This document shows positions 44,613 through 53,240 of a stretch of DNA of 64,000 bases, in pieces. The stretch is from Alphaproteobacteria bacterium. Its GTDB lineage: Bacteria > Pseudomonadota > Alphaproteobacteria > Micavibrionales > Micavibrionaceae. The stretch covers positions 186,001 to 250,000 of the forward strand of contig JAUIIA010000003.1 of the NCBI GenBank assembly GCA_030432025.1. The letters are read 5' to 3'. The notes beneath the pieces are model-generated. The model saw only the letters and a program-made list of their open reading frames with translations. It made no database searches and was not told the origin of the DNA. Each line of letters opens with the position of its first letter. The stretch's first letter is position 1. The position numbers and the translations under genes are program-made.

Positions 44613-45824
44613 ATGACTTTGACATTCGAAGACGTACAAAAAGCCCATAAAGCGATTGAAAGCGCGACCATGCGAACGCCGTGTGTGAAAGCCGCACGCC
44701 TATCCTTGCATCTGGGTATTGATTTGTACCTGAAGCTCGAAAACCTGCAGCATACCAACGCTTTCAAGGCGCGTGGCGCGTTGAACAAACTGCTGACTCT
44801 GACCGAAGAGCAACGCGAAAAAGGCGTGATTGCGTGCAGCGCGGGCAACCATGCTCAAGGTGTGGCCTATCATGCGACGCGTTTGGGTATTCCGTCGACA
44901 ATCGTCATGCCGAACGGCACTCCGTTTAATAAAGTCCAGAGAACTGAAGATTTTGGCGCGAAAGTCGTCCTATACGGCGATAATTTCGATGATTCCGTGC
45001 AATTTACACTCGATAAGGCCGAAAAAGAGGGCCTAACCTTCATTCACCCGTTTGACGACGAAGTCGTGGCGGCGGGGCAGGGAACGCTGGGTATCGAGAT
45101 GCTGGAGCAGCAACCGGATCTGGATGTCGTTGTTGTGCCTATTGGTGGTGGCGGTCTTATCGCAGGCGTGGCGACAGCCCTGAAAGGCATGAAGCCGGAT
45201 ATCAAGATCATTGGTGCGCAGGCCGAAATGTTTGACGCTGTCAAAGCCAATCAGGAACAACGCCCCGGCCCGAAAGGCGGAGCGACATTGGCCGAAGGTA
45301 TCGCCGTCAAAGCGCCGTCCGAAGCCAACATGGAAATCATTGAAAAGCTTGTCGATCAGGTGGAATCGGCGAACGAAGCCGAAATCGAAGAGGCGGTTTT
45401 TGACCTGCTCTCATCCGAAAAACTGGTCGCCGAGGGTGCGCCGGGTGCGGGTCTGGCCGTGATTAAGAAGAATTTGAAGCAGTTCAAAGGCAAGAAAGTC
45501 GGGCTTGTCGTCTGTGGCGGAAACATCGACTCCCGCTTGCTGTCGACACTGATCCTGCGTGGATTGGTCCGTGACGGCCGCATTACACGCCTGACCTTCG
45601 AAATTGATGATACACCGGGCCAGCTTTCCGACATCTCCCGCATTATCGGGGAAAGCGGCGCAAACGTGGTCGAGGTCATCCACCAACGTATGATGCAGAG
45701 CGTCTCACTGAAAAAAGCCGAACTCGAAGTCGTGATCGAAGCCCGTGACCGCCACCATGTCAAAGAGCTGGTCGCGACGCTGAAAGAGGCGGGCTTCAAG
45801 GTGAAAGCAACCAGCAGTGTTTAG
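44613..45824 (+). CDS. Threonine ammonia-lyase (threonine dehydratase)
   Basis: PLP enzyme that turns threonine into 2-oxobutanoate, the start of isoleucine synthesis or threonine breakdown. 403 residues. The PLP lysine is in NLQHTNAFKARGALNKL near residue 49, the phosphate-binding loop is PIGGGGLIAG near 174, and VCSAGNHAQG-like ACSAGNHAQGVAYHA near 72. About 80 C-terminal residues form an ACT-type domain (LTFEIDDTPGQLSDISRIIG), which usually serves regulation. The gene for a secreted protein overlaps its end by 8 bases. Confidence 0.95.
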   Translation: MTLTFEDVQKAHKAIESATMRTPCVKAARLSLHLGIDLYLKLENLQHTNAFKARGALNKLLTLTEEQREKGVIACSAGNHAQGVAYHATRLGIPSTIVMPNGTPFNKVQRTEDFGAKVVLYGDNFDDSVQFTLDKAEKEGLTFIHPFDDEVVAAGQGTLGIEMLEQQPDLDVVVVPIGGGGLIAGVATALKGMKPDIKIIGAQAEMFDAVKANQEQRPGPKGGATLAEGIAVKAPSEANMEIIEKLVDQVESANEAEIEEAVFDLLSSEKLVAEGAPGAGLAVIKKNLKQFKGKKVGLVVCGGNIDSRLLSTLILRGLVRDGRITRLTFEIDDTPGQLSDISRIIGESGANVVEVIHQRMMQSVSLKKAELEVVIEARDRHHVKELVATLKEAGFKVKATSSV

Positions 45825-46254
45825 AGCACTCCTGACCATTGCTGTGCTTTTGATTACGCCGTATCAGGCGGCATGGGCTTTAAGTTGTGTCGAACCTGAC
45901 GGGGAGCAAATCATTAAAGAGAGTGATTTGATCGCCAAAGCCCGCATCACTCATATCGAAGAGCCGCTAAAAATACTCAATAACAATCAACCGCACAAAA
46001 TCATCACCTTTAAGATCGGACAGGTCTATAAGGGCGACAAGACCTTGGTTGGGCAGGAGATCAAGGCTGAATTCTCCAGCTTTATGGGCACATGGGGCCC
46101 GCAATTATCCAAGGGCGAAGAGGGTGAGTATATCTTTGATAATAATGAAAAAACCGGAAAATGGAGCTATGCGGGACCGGGCGCCTGCACATATCTGGAA
46201 GAAGACCTTTGGATCAAGCTCCGCAAACAAGCTCAAGCATCTGCAAAAAATTGA
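45817..46254 (+). CDS. Small secreted protein related in plan to the 10900 gene
   Basis: 145 residues with a GTG start overlapping the previous gene. Signal peptide FRALLTIAVLLITPYQAAW ends near ALS-C. The mature part has Cys soon after cleavage, IIKESDLIAKARITHIEEP, alternating strands and a second Cys in GPGACTYLEEDLW. The same plan (early Cys, acidic D-L/F-I turn, strands, late Cys) appears in the 10900 gene, so they may be distant paralogues. Function unknown. Confidence 0.6.
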   Translation: MFRALLTIAVLLITPYQAAWALSCVEPDGEQIIKESDLIAKARITHIEEPLKILNNNQPHKIITFKIGQVYKGDKTLVGQEIKAEFSSFMGTWGPQLSKGEEGEYIFDNNEKTGKWSYAGPGACTYLEEDLWIKLRKQAQASAKN

Positions 46255-46301
46255 CATAATACAACTGTTTAAGATACACTGTAGCCCTGTTTCATGGGGA
46301 A

Positions 46302-46928
46302 ATGATAGTGTTCAAAAGACTGGCAGACGCCGCGTTCGGTAGAAATATGACCGTCACGATTGATCGTGATGCTGCGGAAAATATCATCAATTCCTTAGGG
46401 CAAACCAGACCGGAACGCGACGGCGAACATTACGGCATGCTGGCGGTACGCCACAAATCCGATGGCGCCCATATAACCGCGTTCTCCCCCATTCCCGCAC
46501 ATTCAGCAACATCCGAGCTTATCGAGATTGATGAGCGGGTCATGGCCGGATATGTCCAGCATGCATTGCACCCGAACGGCATGATTCCGGGTGGCTTTAT
46601 TCACACGCACCCGCGCAACGACCCCATATTGTCAGAAGAAGATCTTTCGCTGACCCGGGAATATATGCAGCGCTTTAAAAACTTTTACGGTGAGGGCGCG
46701 CCTGATTTTTATCACATGCCGGTGATGCATTTTGAACGTGACGGTAAACCGAATATCACGACATGGGTCTTTGATATGAACAATCCCGATCGCGCACCCT
46801 TCAAGGCGAAAATGGATGTGGTTAACGGCCGCGGCCAGTCGATGGAAGTGAATGATTATATGCGCATGCGTGAACATAACGCACCGGCTCTGGATCAGGC
46901 TTTCGGCAGCCCGGGCCAACAGCGATAA
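46302..46928 (+). CDS. Stand-alone JAMM/MPN metalloprotease-like protein
   Basis: 208 residues. A complete JAMM zinc site is visible: the upstream Glu in RDGEHYGMLAVRHK near residue 46 and the motif GGFIHTHPRNDPILSEED (HxHP-x6-S-x2-D) near 105-122. Bacterial members can cleave ubiquitin-like tags, sulfur carriers or peptidoglycan-related amides. No ubiquitin-like, E1- or ThiS-like gene is next to it, so its substrate is open. An AT-rich gap of 47 bases precedes the start. Confidence 0.8.
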   Translation: MIVFKRLADAAFGRNMTVTIDRDAAENIINSLGQTRPERDGEHYGMLAVRHKSDGAHITAFSPIPAHSATSELIEIDERVMAGYVQHALHPNGMIPGGFIHTHPRNDPILSEEDLSLTREYMQRFKNFYGEGAPDFYHMPVMHFERDGKPNITTWVFDMNNPDRAPFKAKMDVVNGRGQSMEVNDYMRMREHNAPALDQAFGSPGQQR

Positions 46929-47071
46929 CGAATAACGCCAAAAGAAAAGCCGCCGAAATGTGCTCAGAACTGAACAGAAAACTCGGCGACTTCTTGATTC
47001 TGATTACAACGGATTCGCCGCCCGCAAAGAAGGCTAATCGAGTCTTACAGCCAATTTAACCACAGCTAAAA

Positions 47072-47102
47072 AAAGAAAAGCCGCACTAAAAAGTACGGCT
47101 TT
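47072..47102 (-). terminator. Terminator of nrdB
   Basis: AAAAGCCGCAC pairs with GTACGGCTTTT (one mismatch) around TAAAAA, 22 bases after the nrdB stop. On the minus strand a T-run follows the stem. Confidence 0.75.
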
Positions 47103-47123
47103 TGGTTACGCAGTAAACTGGGC

Positions 47124-48239
47124 TTATTCGGCGGCGATTATGTCACCGCTGTCATCGTCTTTGGCTTTTTCAATTTCCTCGGCGATGTTCATCGCACCGA
47201 TTTTCTTGCCGTAATTACCGGAGAAAATCTCGTCGCTGAATACTTCTTCCCACTTACCTTCGGTAGAGGCTTTGGAGTATTCGGTTGCACGGTTTTCGAA
47301 GAAGTTTGTGTGCTCTGCACCGTTGAGCATCTCATCCATCCATGGCAGCGGGTTTTTCTCGACACCGTAAATCGGCTCAAGGTTAAGTTGCTGCAAGCGG
47401 CGGTCGCCGATGTAACGGATGTACTGCTTCACATCTTCGGGCTTCATGCCTTCAATCTCGCCTTGCTCGAAACACAGATCGATAAACGCATCCTCATGCT
47501 CAACTGTGATTTTGCAGCAATCGGTGATTTCTTGCTTCAACTCGTCATCCCAGATGTCCTGGTTTTCATCAATGAACGTGTTGAACAAACGGATCATGGA
47601 CAGACAGTGCAATGTTTCATCACGCACAGACCATGTCACGATTTGGCCCATACCCTTCATTTTATTGAAGCGCGGAAAGTTCATCAAAATCGCGAATGAC
47701 GCAAACAACGCCAGACCTTCAGTAAAGGCACCGAACATCGCCATGGTTTTGGCCACATCGCGGCGGTTTTCCATGGAGACGTCTTGCATGTAGTCGAACT
47801 TGTCTTTCATTTCCTTGTAATCAAGGAATGCGGAGTATTCGACTTCCGGCATGCCGATCGTATCCAACAAGTGGGAGTACGCGGCAATGTGAACAGTTTC
47901 GATGTTGGAGAACGCGGCCAGCATCATCTGCACTTCCACAGGGCCGAACACTTGGGAGTAGTGCTTCATGTAGCAGTTATTCACTTCCACGTCGGATTGC
48001 GTGAAGAAGCGGAAGATCTGCGTCATCAGATTCTTTTCTGACGGCGTCAGTGTTTTCTTCCAGTCATGAACATCCTGCGCCAAAGGCACTTCTTCGGGCA
48101 GCCAGTGGATGCGCTGCTGCGTCAACCACGCTTCATAGCACCATGGGTACAGAAAAGGTTTGTAAACATGGCGCTCGACCATGAGCGGTGAATTGGATTT
48201 TTTGGCTTCTTCGGCCATATGGGCAGCAACGGCGCACAT
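47124..48239 (-). CDS. nrdB: Class Ia ribonucleotide reductase, beta subunit
   Basis: Holds the diiron-tyrosyl radical that starts reduction of ribonucleotides by NrdA. 371 residues. Ligands are in place: Asp in PLAQDVHDW near residue 56, Glu and His in SNIETVHIAAYSHLLD with the radical Tyr four residues after the His, Glu in FTEGLALFASF, and Glu and His in VRDETLHCLSM. A GAGGAG site precedes the ATG. The alpha subunit gene lies about 6 kb away on the same strand, both with NrdR-like boxes upstream. Confidence 0.97.
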   Translation of the reverse strand: MCAVAAHMAEEAKKSNSPLMVERHVYKPFLYPWCYEAWLTQQRIHWLPEEVPLAQDVHDWKKTLTPSEKNLMTQIFRFFTQSDVEVNNCYMKHYSQVFGPVEVQMMLAAFSNIETVHIAAYSHLLDTIGMPEVEYSAFLDYKEMKDKFDYMQDVSMENRRDVAKTMAMFGAFTEGLALFASFAILMNFPRFNKMKGMGQIVTWSVRDETLHCLSMIRLFNTFIDENQDIWDDELKQEITDCCKITVEHEDAFIDLCFEQGEIEGMKPEDVKQYIRYIGDRRLQQLNLEPIYGVEKNPLPWMDEMLNGAEHTNFFENRATEYSKASTEGKWEEVFSDEIFSGNYGKKIGAMNIAEEIEKAKDDDSGDIIAAE

Positions 48240-48541
48240 TGATGTGTCTCCTCTTTTTAAACAGTGATTCTTGTATAGGTTAAGTGTAGAGCCCTTTTCC
48301 GATTTGCCGAGTCATTCGCAAAAAAAGTCGGTGAATAACGGGGATAAGTCGGGAGAGGACCCAGAGAGTGGATATGGGCACATATTGTGACCACAAAATT
48401 ATAAAACCACAACATATTGTGTTTTACAAGAGGGGCGAGGACATTTTTTTAAAATTTTATCGATCTTAAGTTTTCCATAACTAAATTGCGGTGTAATGGA
48501 ATACGGACCTTCTTTCTGAAAATAACAAGCAGGAGCAAATC
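48240..48541. promoter_or_regulatory. nrdB upstream region with paired NrdR-like boxes
   Basis: A 302-base gap. Two 16-base elements, 48375-48390 (weak, CATATTGTG core) and 48407-48422 (CCACAACATATTGTGT, 14 of 16 to the NrdR consensus ACACWATATATWGTGT), start 32 bases apart, the three-turn spacing usual for NrdR. A CGGGGATAAGTCGGGA sequence near 48338 has a close match upstream of nrdA. The right side must hold the promoter of the 48542 gene. Confidence 0.65.
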
Positions 48542-49165
48542 ATGAAATTTAAGGGGCTAATGCTCGCAGGGGCAGCTATCATTGCGTGTGGGTTTTCCAC
48601 TTCAGCAGAAGCACGTTCTGACCGGATCACAATGTATGAAGTACAAAAATTCGTAGAACACTATTCTGATGCAGTGAACAATCCAGACCAGAATGCGATG
48701 CGATCATTTTTGATGAACAATGTCGATAATGCGGCCAGTTTTAAAACGTCGCTGACACATCCATATGCGGCAAATCAAGGATATTGGCATCCGGCATGGG
48801 CCGGTGAATATGGATCACCATATTACCGTTATCCGCATGCGGCGAATAACCCGTATTGGCGTCCGGCCAGTGTGGATACGGTCGGCAAGGACCAGATGAT
48901 CGCGGAAATGCATCACAAGAAATCCGTCGTGCCGCGGTATGAGCAAAAGCTCACGATGCTCGGTACGCACATTCCTACAAGCGGTGACCGTGCAGTGGTC
49001 GAATTGCGCATGCAGGAATTCGGCATGGGCTATGCCTACTCGCCGTATGATGCGCGCTATAATCATCAGGTTCGCCATTCGGTAGCAAACTGCTACATGC
49101 ATTTGGAGAAAGAAAATGATCATGTGCATATGACGCGCATGACATGCTCAACAACGCTGGATTAA
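48542..49165 (+). CDS. Secreted NTF2-like protein, first of a pair
   Basis: 207 residues with a signal peptide (MKFKGLMLAGAAIIACGFS, cleavage near AEA-RSD). It begins with TMYEVQKFVEHYSDAVNNPD, then a Tyr/Pro-rich insert (QGYWHPAWAGEYGSPYYRYP), a strand with RYEQKLTMLGTHIP, and an ending with two Cys (NCYMHLE, MTCSTTLD). The order matches the gene at 49321 (helix, GK-x-x-I helix, Y-x-x-x-L strand, two late Cys), so they look like diverged paralogues of the NTF2-like fold. Function unknown. Confidence 0.6.
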   Translation: MKFKGLMLAGAAIIACGFSTSAEARSDRITMYEVQKFVEHYSDAVNNPDQNAMRSFLMNNVDNAASFKTSLTHPYAANQGYWHPAWAGEYGSPYYRYPHAANNPYWRPASVDTVGKDQMIAEMHHKKSVVPRYEQKLTMLGTHIPTSGDRAVVELRMQEFGMGYAYSPYDARYNHQVRHSVANCYMHLEKENDHVHMTRMTCSTTLD

Positions 49166-49193
49166 GAATTTAATCTCAGCTTCTCGGTGGAAG

Positions 49194-49219
49194 CCCTGCC
49201 CTTGCGGCAGGGTTTTCTT
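49194..49219 (+). terminator. Intrinsic terminator after the 48542 gene
   Basis: CCCTGCC and GGCAGGG pair around CTTGC, followed by TTTTCTT. It ends the first NTF2-like gene about 30 bases after its stop. Confidence 0.85.
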
Positions 49220-49320
49220 ATGCTGAATCGCACAGACACACAGAAATTTATTGACATAATAATCACGCTTTCCTATGGTCCGGCTATCAAATAAAGAGAC
49301 CGACCCGGGAGTTTTGCGTT

Positions 49321-49878
49321 ATGCGTTCTGTTTTACTGAGTATTTGCCTTGTTGTGAGCATCCTTGCACTGGCTTTGAGCCAACCCGCCAACGGGACGAC
49401 AAAAACCAAAGACGTTGAAACACGTATATCGCAGGATTTCGAGCAGTTCGAATCGCTTTTGAACCAGAAGCAAAACCCCGAAGCATTGGTCGAGTTCCTT
49501 CACAGCATCATCGATCAGGATGCGAAATTCGAAATGACTGTCCGTGATTATCAGGACAGGAATGCCCAAAGCACGAAAATGGTGTTGGGCAAGGCGGACT
49601 TTATCAATAGCTACCTGTATGGTCCGCTTCAGGTCGCCAATTACAAGGCCGATTTCAAAACCTTGAAAGTCAGCAAGAACGGCGACAACACCCTGACATC
49701 GACAGCTATCTTCACCGAGCGCGGCCGCATGCTGGATGCGCAGGACCCGACGAAATACGGCCCTGAATTTGTCAGCGAAACCGTATGTGTTTCCACTCAC
49801 GGTGTAGAATCGGACGAGCGTGTGACGCTAAAAGGCAGTAGCTGCAAAACCGATATTATCTACGAACAATCCATCTAG
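49321..49878 (+). CDS. Secreted NTF2-like protein, second of a pair
   Basis: 185 residues with a signal peptide (MRSVLLSICLVVSILALAL). Mature part: a helix (FEQFESLLNQKQNPEALVEF), IIDQDAKFEMTV, then MVLGKADFINSYLYGPLQ and NYKADFKTLKVSKNGDN, and two late Cys (ETVCVSTHG, GSSCKTDII). The same plan is seen in the preceding gene. The pattern resembles toluene-tolerance Ttg2/MlaC-type and NTF2-like periplasmic proteins only loosely. Function unknown. Confidence 0.6.
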   Translation: MRSVLLSICLVVSILALALSQPANGTTKTKDVETRISQDFEQFESLLNQKQNPEALVEFLHSIIDQDAKFEMTVRDYQDRNAQSTKMVLGKADFINSYLYGPLQVANYKADFKTLKVSKNGDNTLTSTAIFTERGRMLDAQDPTKYGPEFVSETVCVSTHGVESDERVTLKGSSCKTDIIYEQSI

Positions 49879-49943
49879 ATTAAACATCCATGGAACTTTT
49901 TTGCTGATGCGCTGTAAGTCAGGCGTAGGAGCAAAACAGGGAC

Positions 49944-50462
49944 ATGAAATTCAGACTAGCCATTATTGCGATCTTGGCCGCGGCGTTTTTATTGTCGCCG
50001 TCGACCGCCCATGCAGGACGCGTCAATGTGCCTGTTGCGCAAGTTGTTGTTCAGAACAATGAGGCGGGGCGCAGGGTTAGCAATAATTTGCTCGATATTC
50101 GCGGTGATTCCCCTGCCAAGAAGGTCAAAGAATATTTGAAAAAGCGCTACCGCCCGACGGGTGGGGACCAGGTGTTGTTCATCAAAATCAGCCGCGCAAC
50201 CGTTCTGCATCAGGGGCAAACAGCTCTGGGGCGTGATAAATATTATGTCGATATAACGCTGGACGTTTCACTGGCCAGTAAACCATATATGCCGAGCAAG
50301 AAAGCCCGCGTCCGCTATGGCCGTCATGTTGAAAGCGCCGGCCCTTCATTCGTAGGCAGTAATTTGCCGACCCGCGCTAGCGCAAATCTGGTCAAGGCTG
50401 CGATCCGCTCGATCGACCGCAAGCTCATCAAGGCACTGCACCACGAACTCGATATTCTCTAA
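49944..50462 (+). CDS. Secreted protein of unknown function
   Basis: 172 residues with a signal peptide (MKFRLAIIAILAAAFLL, cleavage near AHA-GRV). The mature part is basic: DSPAKKVKEYLKKRYRPTGG, then a strand pair around QVLFIKISRATVLHQG and YYVDITLDVSLASKP, then a helix (ASANLVKAAIRSIDRKLIKA). No family recognised. Its stop overlaps the end of the convergent GT-C type gene by 4 bases. Confidence 0.6.
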   Translation: MKFRLAIIAILAAAFLLSPSTAHAGRVNVPVAQVVVQNNEAGRRVSNNLLDIRGDSPAKKVKEYLKKRYRPTGGDQVLFIKISRATVLHQGQTALGRDKYYVDITLDVSLASKPYMPSKKARVRYGRHVESAGPSFVGSNLPTRASANLVKAAIRSIDRKLIKALHHELDIL

Positions 50463-52159
50463 AGCTTCTCGTAGATACGGAATCGCTCGACGGTTTTGTG
50501 TAAACGGTAATCGCCGCTTTCAACAAAGTGCTGCTCCAACGCCTTATCGTATTCTTGAAAATATTTATCTTTGAAATTCACGATCAACATTTGTGGCGCG
50601 GCCACCTCAAGCATACGTACCAATTCCTCATACTGCGCATCATTATGAATGCTGACGGATGTGGAAATATACGGCGTCGGGTTTTTACGCCCTGTCAGGA
50701 AATAAAATTCAGGATTGGCAGGAAAGGCAAAAATCGAATCGTCCGTGTCGCTTAATTCCTCTACCGTCTCGATAACTTCGCCATACATCGCTTTCGAATA
50801 GGGCGAGATATGTAGGCTCACCCCGTCAAGTTCGGCGGGAACATAATCACGGGTCGGCGTCGGTTCATCGGCCACGGCGGCAAAGAGCACCAGATTTAAG
50901 ACGATCGTAAACAACATAATAACCGCGGCTGACAATCTCGCGGTCTTACTTTTAAGCATCAGCAGCAGTGCCAGAACAAAAAGCGGCAGAACATAGTACA
51001 GATAAATCTGATGCTGATAATACAATGCGCAATAACCGTAAAACGCCGCGATCAATACAAACGGCATTAGGCGCGGCTCAAGTTGTCGGCGGTAGGTTTG
51101 CACCAAGCCCGTAATCATCGCGACGGGAATCGCGGACCAGATGATGATCCAATATAGAAAGTTTCCGAACGTCACGATATTCGGCATTTCAAACAGCAGC
51201 TGCGCGGAAACGACGGGCTTATCCCAGAAATGCGCATCGGCGTAATGTTCACGGCCCAAGAGGGTAAGCGGTTCGACGATGGTGGTCGCAAACCAAATGC
51301 TGATATCACCACACGCCAGTTGATAGAGTATCAACGGCGCGATCGCGATAATGCCGCCCGCAGCTGCTCGCCAAAACCGCTGGATGACAACCGCATTGGT
51401 TGCGGGCATCCGTGCCATCACAAAGCAACCAAATATAATTGGCCAGATATTCAGATATAAAAACGTGCTCACATCGAACCGCGTGATGATCGTATAAAAC
51501 ACAGGCGCGAGGACCGTAAGCGTACCGATCACATACGCAAGCGCATATGATTTTTGTGGCTCTTTGTGATCGCGGTAATCGCCGCAAACCAGGCAGCATA
51601 AAAGCCCAGCCCCTAAAAACAGGCCCGAAGCATGGCGAAACCCCAAAGTCAGCCCGACCAGAATTCCGGCGAGAAAATACAGTTGCGGTTTTTCACGCGA
51701 TAAAAGTTCGGCCGTCAGAAGCGCAAAGAACAGGCAGTACCAGTTCGCGCTCGGGTTTAGAAATTGTACAAAGCCGAATACGGCAAACCACGCACCAGTG
51801 ACGATTAGAAAAAACGGACGTGCCTGACGGAATAACAAGCACACGATTAGCGGCGTGATCACACTGATGATCATAAGCGGATAACGAAACACGATCAGGT
51901 CACGGCCTAAATGCTCGAACAAAAATGCATCGAGCAATATGAGATAGCCGGTGTTGTTGCTGAAAAAATCCTTGCCGAAAACATGACCACTATTGGTTTG
52001 ATCGGCCATATAGGCGAAATATCCCTCATCAACGGGAAACCAGTATTGATTGTAAAAATACGCCATCAGCGTTGTGGCCAAAGCAGCAACGATGGTCAGA
52101 CAGACCGCGAACGCGATCTGATTTTTTCCGGTTTTGCGTATGTCTACAGCGTCATTCAT
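50459..52159 (-). CDS. GT-C type membrane glycosyltransferase-like protein
   Basis: 566 residues with about eleven membrane helices and a C-terminal soluble part (from about residue 430). After the first helix an acidic motif follows in the first outside loop (YWFPVDEGYFAYMAD), as in GT-C enzymes of the ArnT/PMT kind, which use polyprenyl-linked sugars. The soluble C-terminus includes AAPQMLIVNFKDKYFQEY. Donor and acceptor are unknown. The gene is on its own, without a sugar-lipid gene beside it. Confidence 0.75.
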   Translation of the reverse strand: MNDAVDIRKTGKNQIAFAVCLTIVAALATTLMAYFYNQYWFPVDEGYFAYMADQTNSGHVFGKDFFSNNTGYLILLDAFLFEHLGRDLIVFRYPLMIISVITPLIVCLLFRQARPFFLIVTGAWFAVFGFVQFLNPSANWYCLFFALLTAELLSREKPQLYFLAGILVGLTLGFRHASGLFLGAGLLCCLVCGDYRDHKEPQKSYALAYVIGTLTVLAPVFYTIITRFDVSTFLYLNIWPIIFGCFVMARMPATNAVVIQRFWRAAAGGIIAIAPLILYQLACGDISIWFATTIVEPLTLLGREHYADAHFWDKPVVSAQLLFEMPNIVTFGNFLYWIIIWSAIPVAMITGLVQTYRRQLEPRLMPFVLIAAFYGYCALYYQHQIYLYYVLPLFVLALLLMLKSKTARLSAAVIMLFTIVLNLVLFAAVADEPTPTRDYVPAELDGVSLHISPYSKAMYGEVIETVEELSDTDDSIFAFPANPEFYFLTGRKNPTPYISTSVSIHNDAQYEELVRMLEVAAPQMLIVNFKDKYFQEYDKALEQHFVESGDYRLHKTVERFRIYEKL

Positions 52160-52296
52160 GGGGCTTTCGGGAGGTGAGAAGTGATATGGCGAAGAGCCTT
52201 TTGTTAATTATGAAGGGTTAAGTCTTTCAAATCAGCATAAAAATGCCGCACGCACTCTTGTAAAACTCTGGATCATCTCACACCGCTCACGGTATA

Positions 52297-52740
52297 ATGG
52301 TTACGGTGAGGAAATTCAGTTCAATAGCAAAAATTAATAGACGAAGCTGCGCGCTTGGCGCGGTGGTGCTGTGCATGCTGTTTGGCTTCGCGCAGGCAGG
52401 GGTACAAAAATTCACCGTTGTCATCAGCGGCGTTGCCACAACGCAGGATTATAACTTTACGCCCTGCTATCCGATCACGGGCGAGTTCTATCATCCCGAT
52501 CCGAATGTCACGCGCGTACGCATGGAATATCCGGTCGACCCCAGCAAATTCTTCATGTACCCCGTGAACCGGAAGGTGCATATCGATTTCCATGAAAAGC
52601 AAATGAAGCGCGGCGATAACCCGTATAGCGATTTTGTCGCCGAGGATGATTACGGTGTCGAGTATGGCCGCATCCGTATGATCTTCTGGGCGCCTGATCC
52701 GAAAAAGGATAATGAATGCAAAAACGCAACCACATCCTGA
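52297..52740 (+). CDS. Secreted protein, first of a tandem pair
   Basis: 147 residues with an N-terminal signal or anchor (about residues 18-34). Mature part: FTVVISGVATTQDYNFTPCY, PITGEFYHPDPNVTRVRMEY, a YPVNRKVHIDFHEKQM helix-strand, YGVEYGRIRMIFWAPDP and a late Cys. The downstream gene has the same order and nearly the same motifs, so this is a tandem duplication. Function unknown. Its end overlaps the second gene by 25 bases. Confidence 0.7.
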   Translation: MVTVRKFSSIAKINRRSCALGAVVLCMLFGFAQAGVQKFTVVISGVATTQDYNFTPCYPITGEFYHPDPNVTRVRMEYPVDPSKFFMYPVNRKVHIDFHEKQMKRGDNPYSDFVAEDDYGVEYGRIRMIFWAPDPKKDNECKNATTS

Positions 52741-53129
52741 TCACTGCTGCCTTGGTACTGCTGGCGGGTACGGCGTTGGCGCGCAATACTGCCAACGGTT
52801 TGGTGCTGGAGATAAGCGGTGTGTATGTGGTTGAGGATTTTCGTTTTATGCCCTGCTACCCGGTCAACGGATTTTTCACCCATCCCGATCCGCGTGTGAG
52901 CAAAATCCGTATGGAAAATCCGCGTAATCCTGCGCAATTCATCGATTACCCGAAGAACGCCGAAGTCCATATCACCATTCACGAGAACTTCATGAAGCAG
53001 AATGTCTATTCATGGAGCAATTTCATCGCCATGGATTCTGCAGGCAACGAATATGGCCGTATCCACGTCACTTTCGACCCGCCGTCCGATCCGGACCACA
53101 ACAAGTGCAACGGCCACTTCAATTCTTAA
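52716..53129 (+). CDS. Secreted protein, second of a tandem pair
   Basis: 137 residues with a signal peptide (RNHILITAALVLLAGTALA). The matching motifs to the first gene are LVLEISGVYVVEDFRFMPCY, PVNGFFTHPDPRVSKIRMEN, YPKNAEVHITIHENFM, NEYGRIHVTF and a late Cys near the end. Two Cys per copy suggest one disulfide. Function unknown; the 25-base overlap implies coupled translation. Confidence 0.7.
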   Translation: MQKRNHILITAALVLLAGTALARNTANGLVLEISGVYVVEDFRFMPCYPVNGFFTHPDPRVSKIRMENPRNPAQFIDYPKNAEVHITIHENFMKQNVYSWSNFIAMDSAGNEYGRIHVTFDPPSDPDHNKCNGHFNS

Positions 53130-53240
53130 AATATTAACGTTTGCTTGACCGCGTGGACAGCCCTGTGCTAACAACGCTGAAATTTTTGCGTTCACGCCGC
53201 AAAGATTTAACCGATAACCATAAATATAAATGAGGTTTAT

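Noticed and set aside
46929-47070. Possible tRNA or small RNA in the gap after the JAMM gene
   Set aside because: No cloverleaf, no T-loop or anticodon stem could be built; only the nrdB terminator is convincing.
48338-48355. CGGGGATAAGTCGGGA motif shared with the nrdA upstream region as a separate operator
   Set aside because: The two copies have opposite orientation relative to their genes and differ by a two-base insertion; kept only as a note in the region entries.
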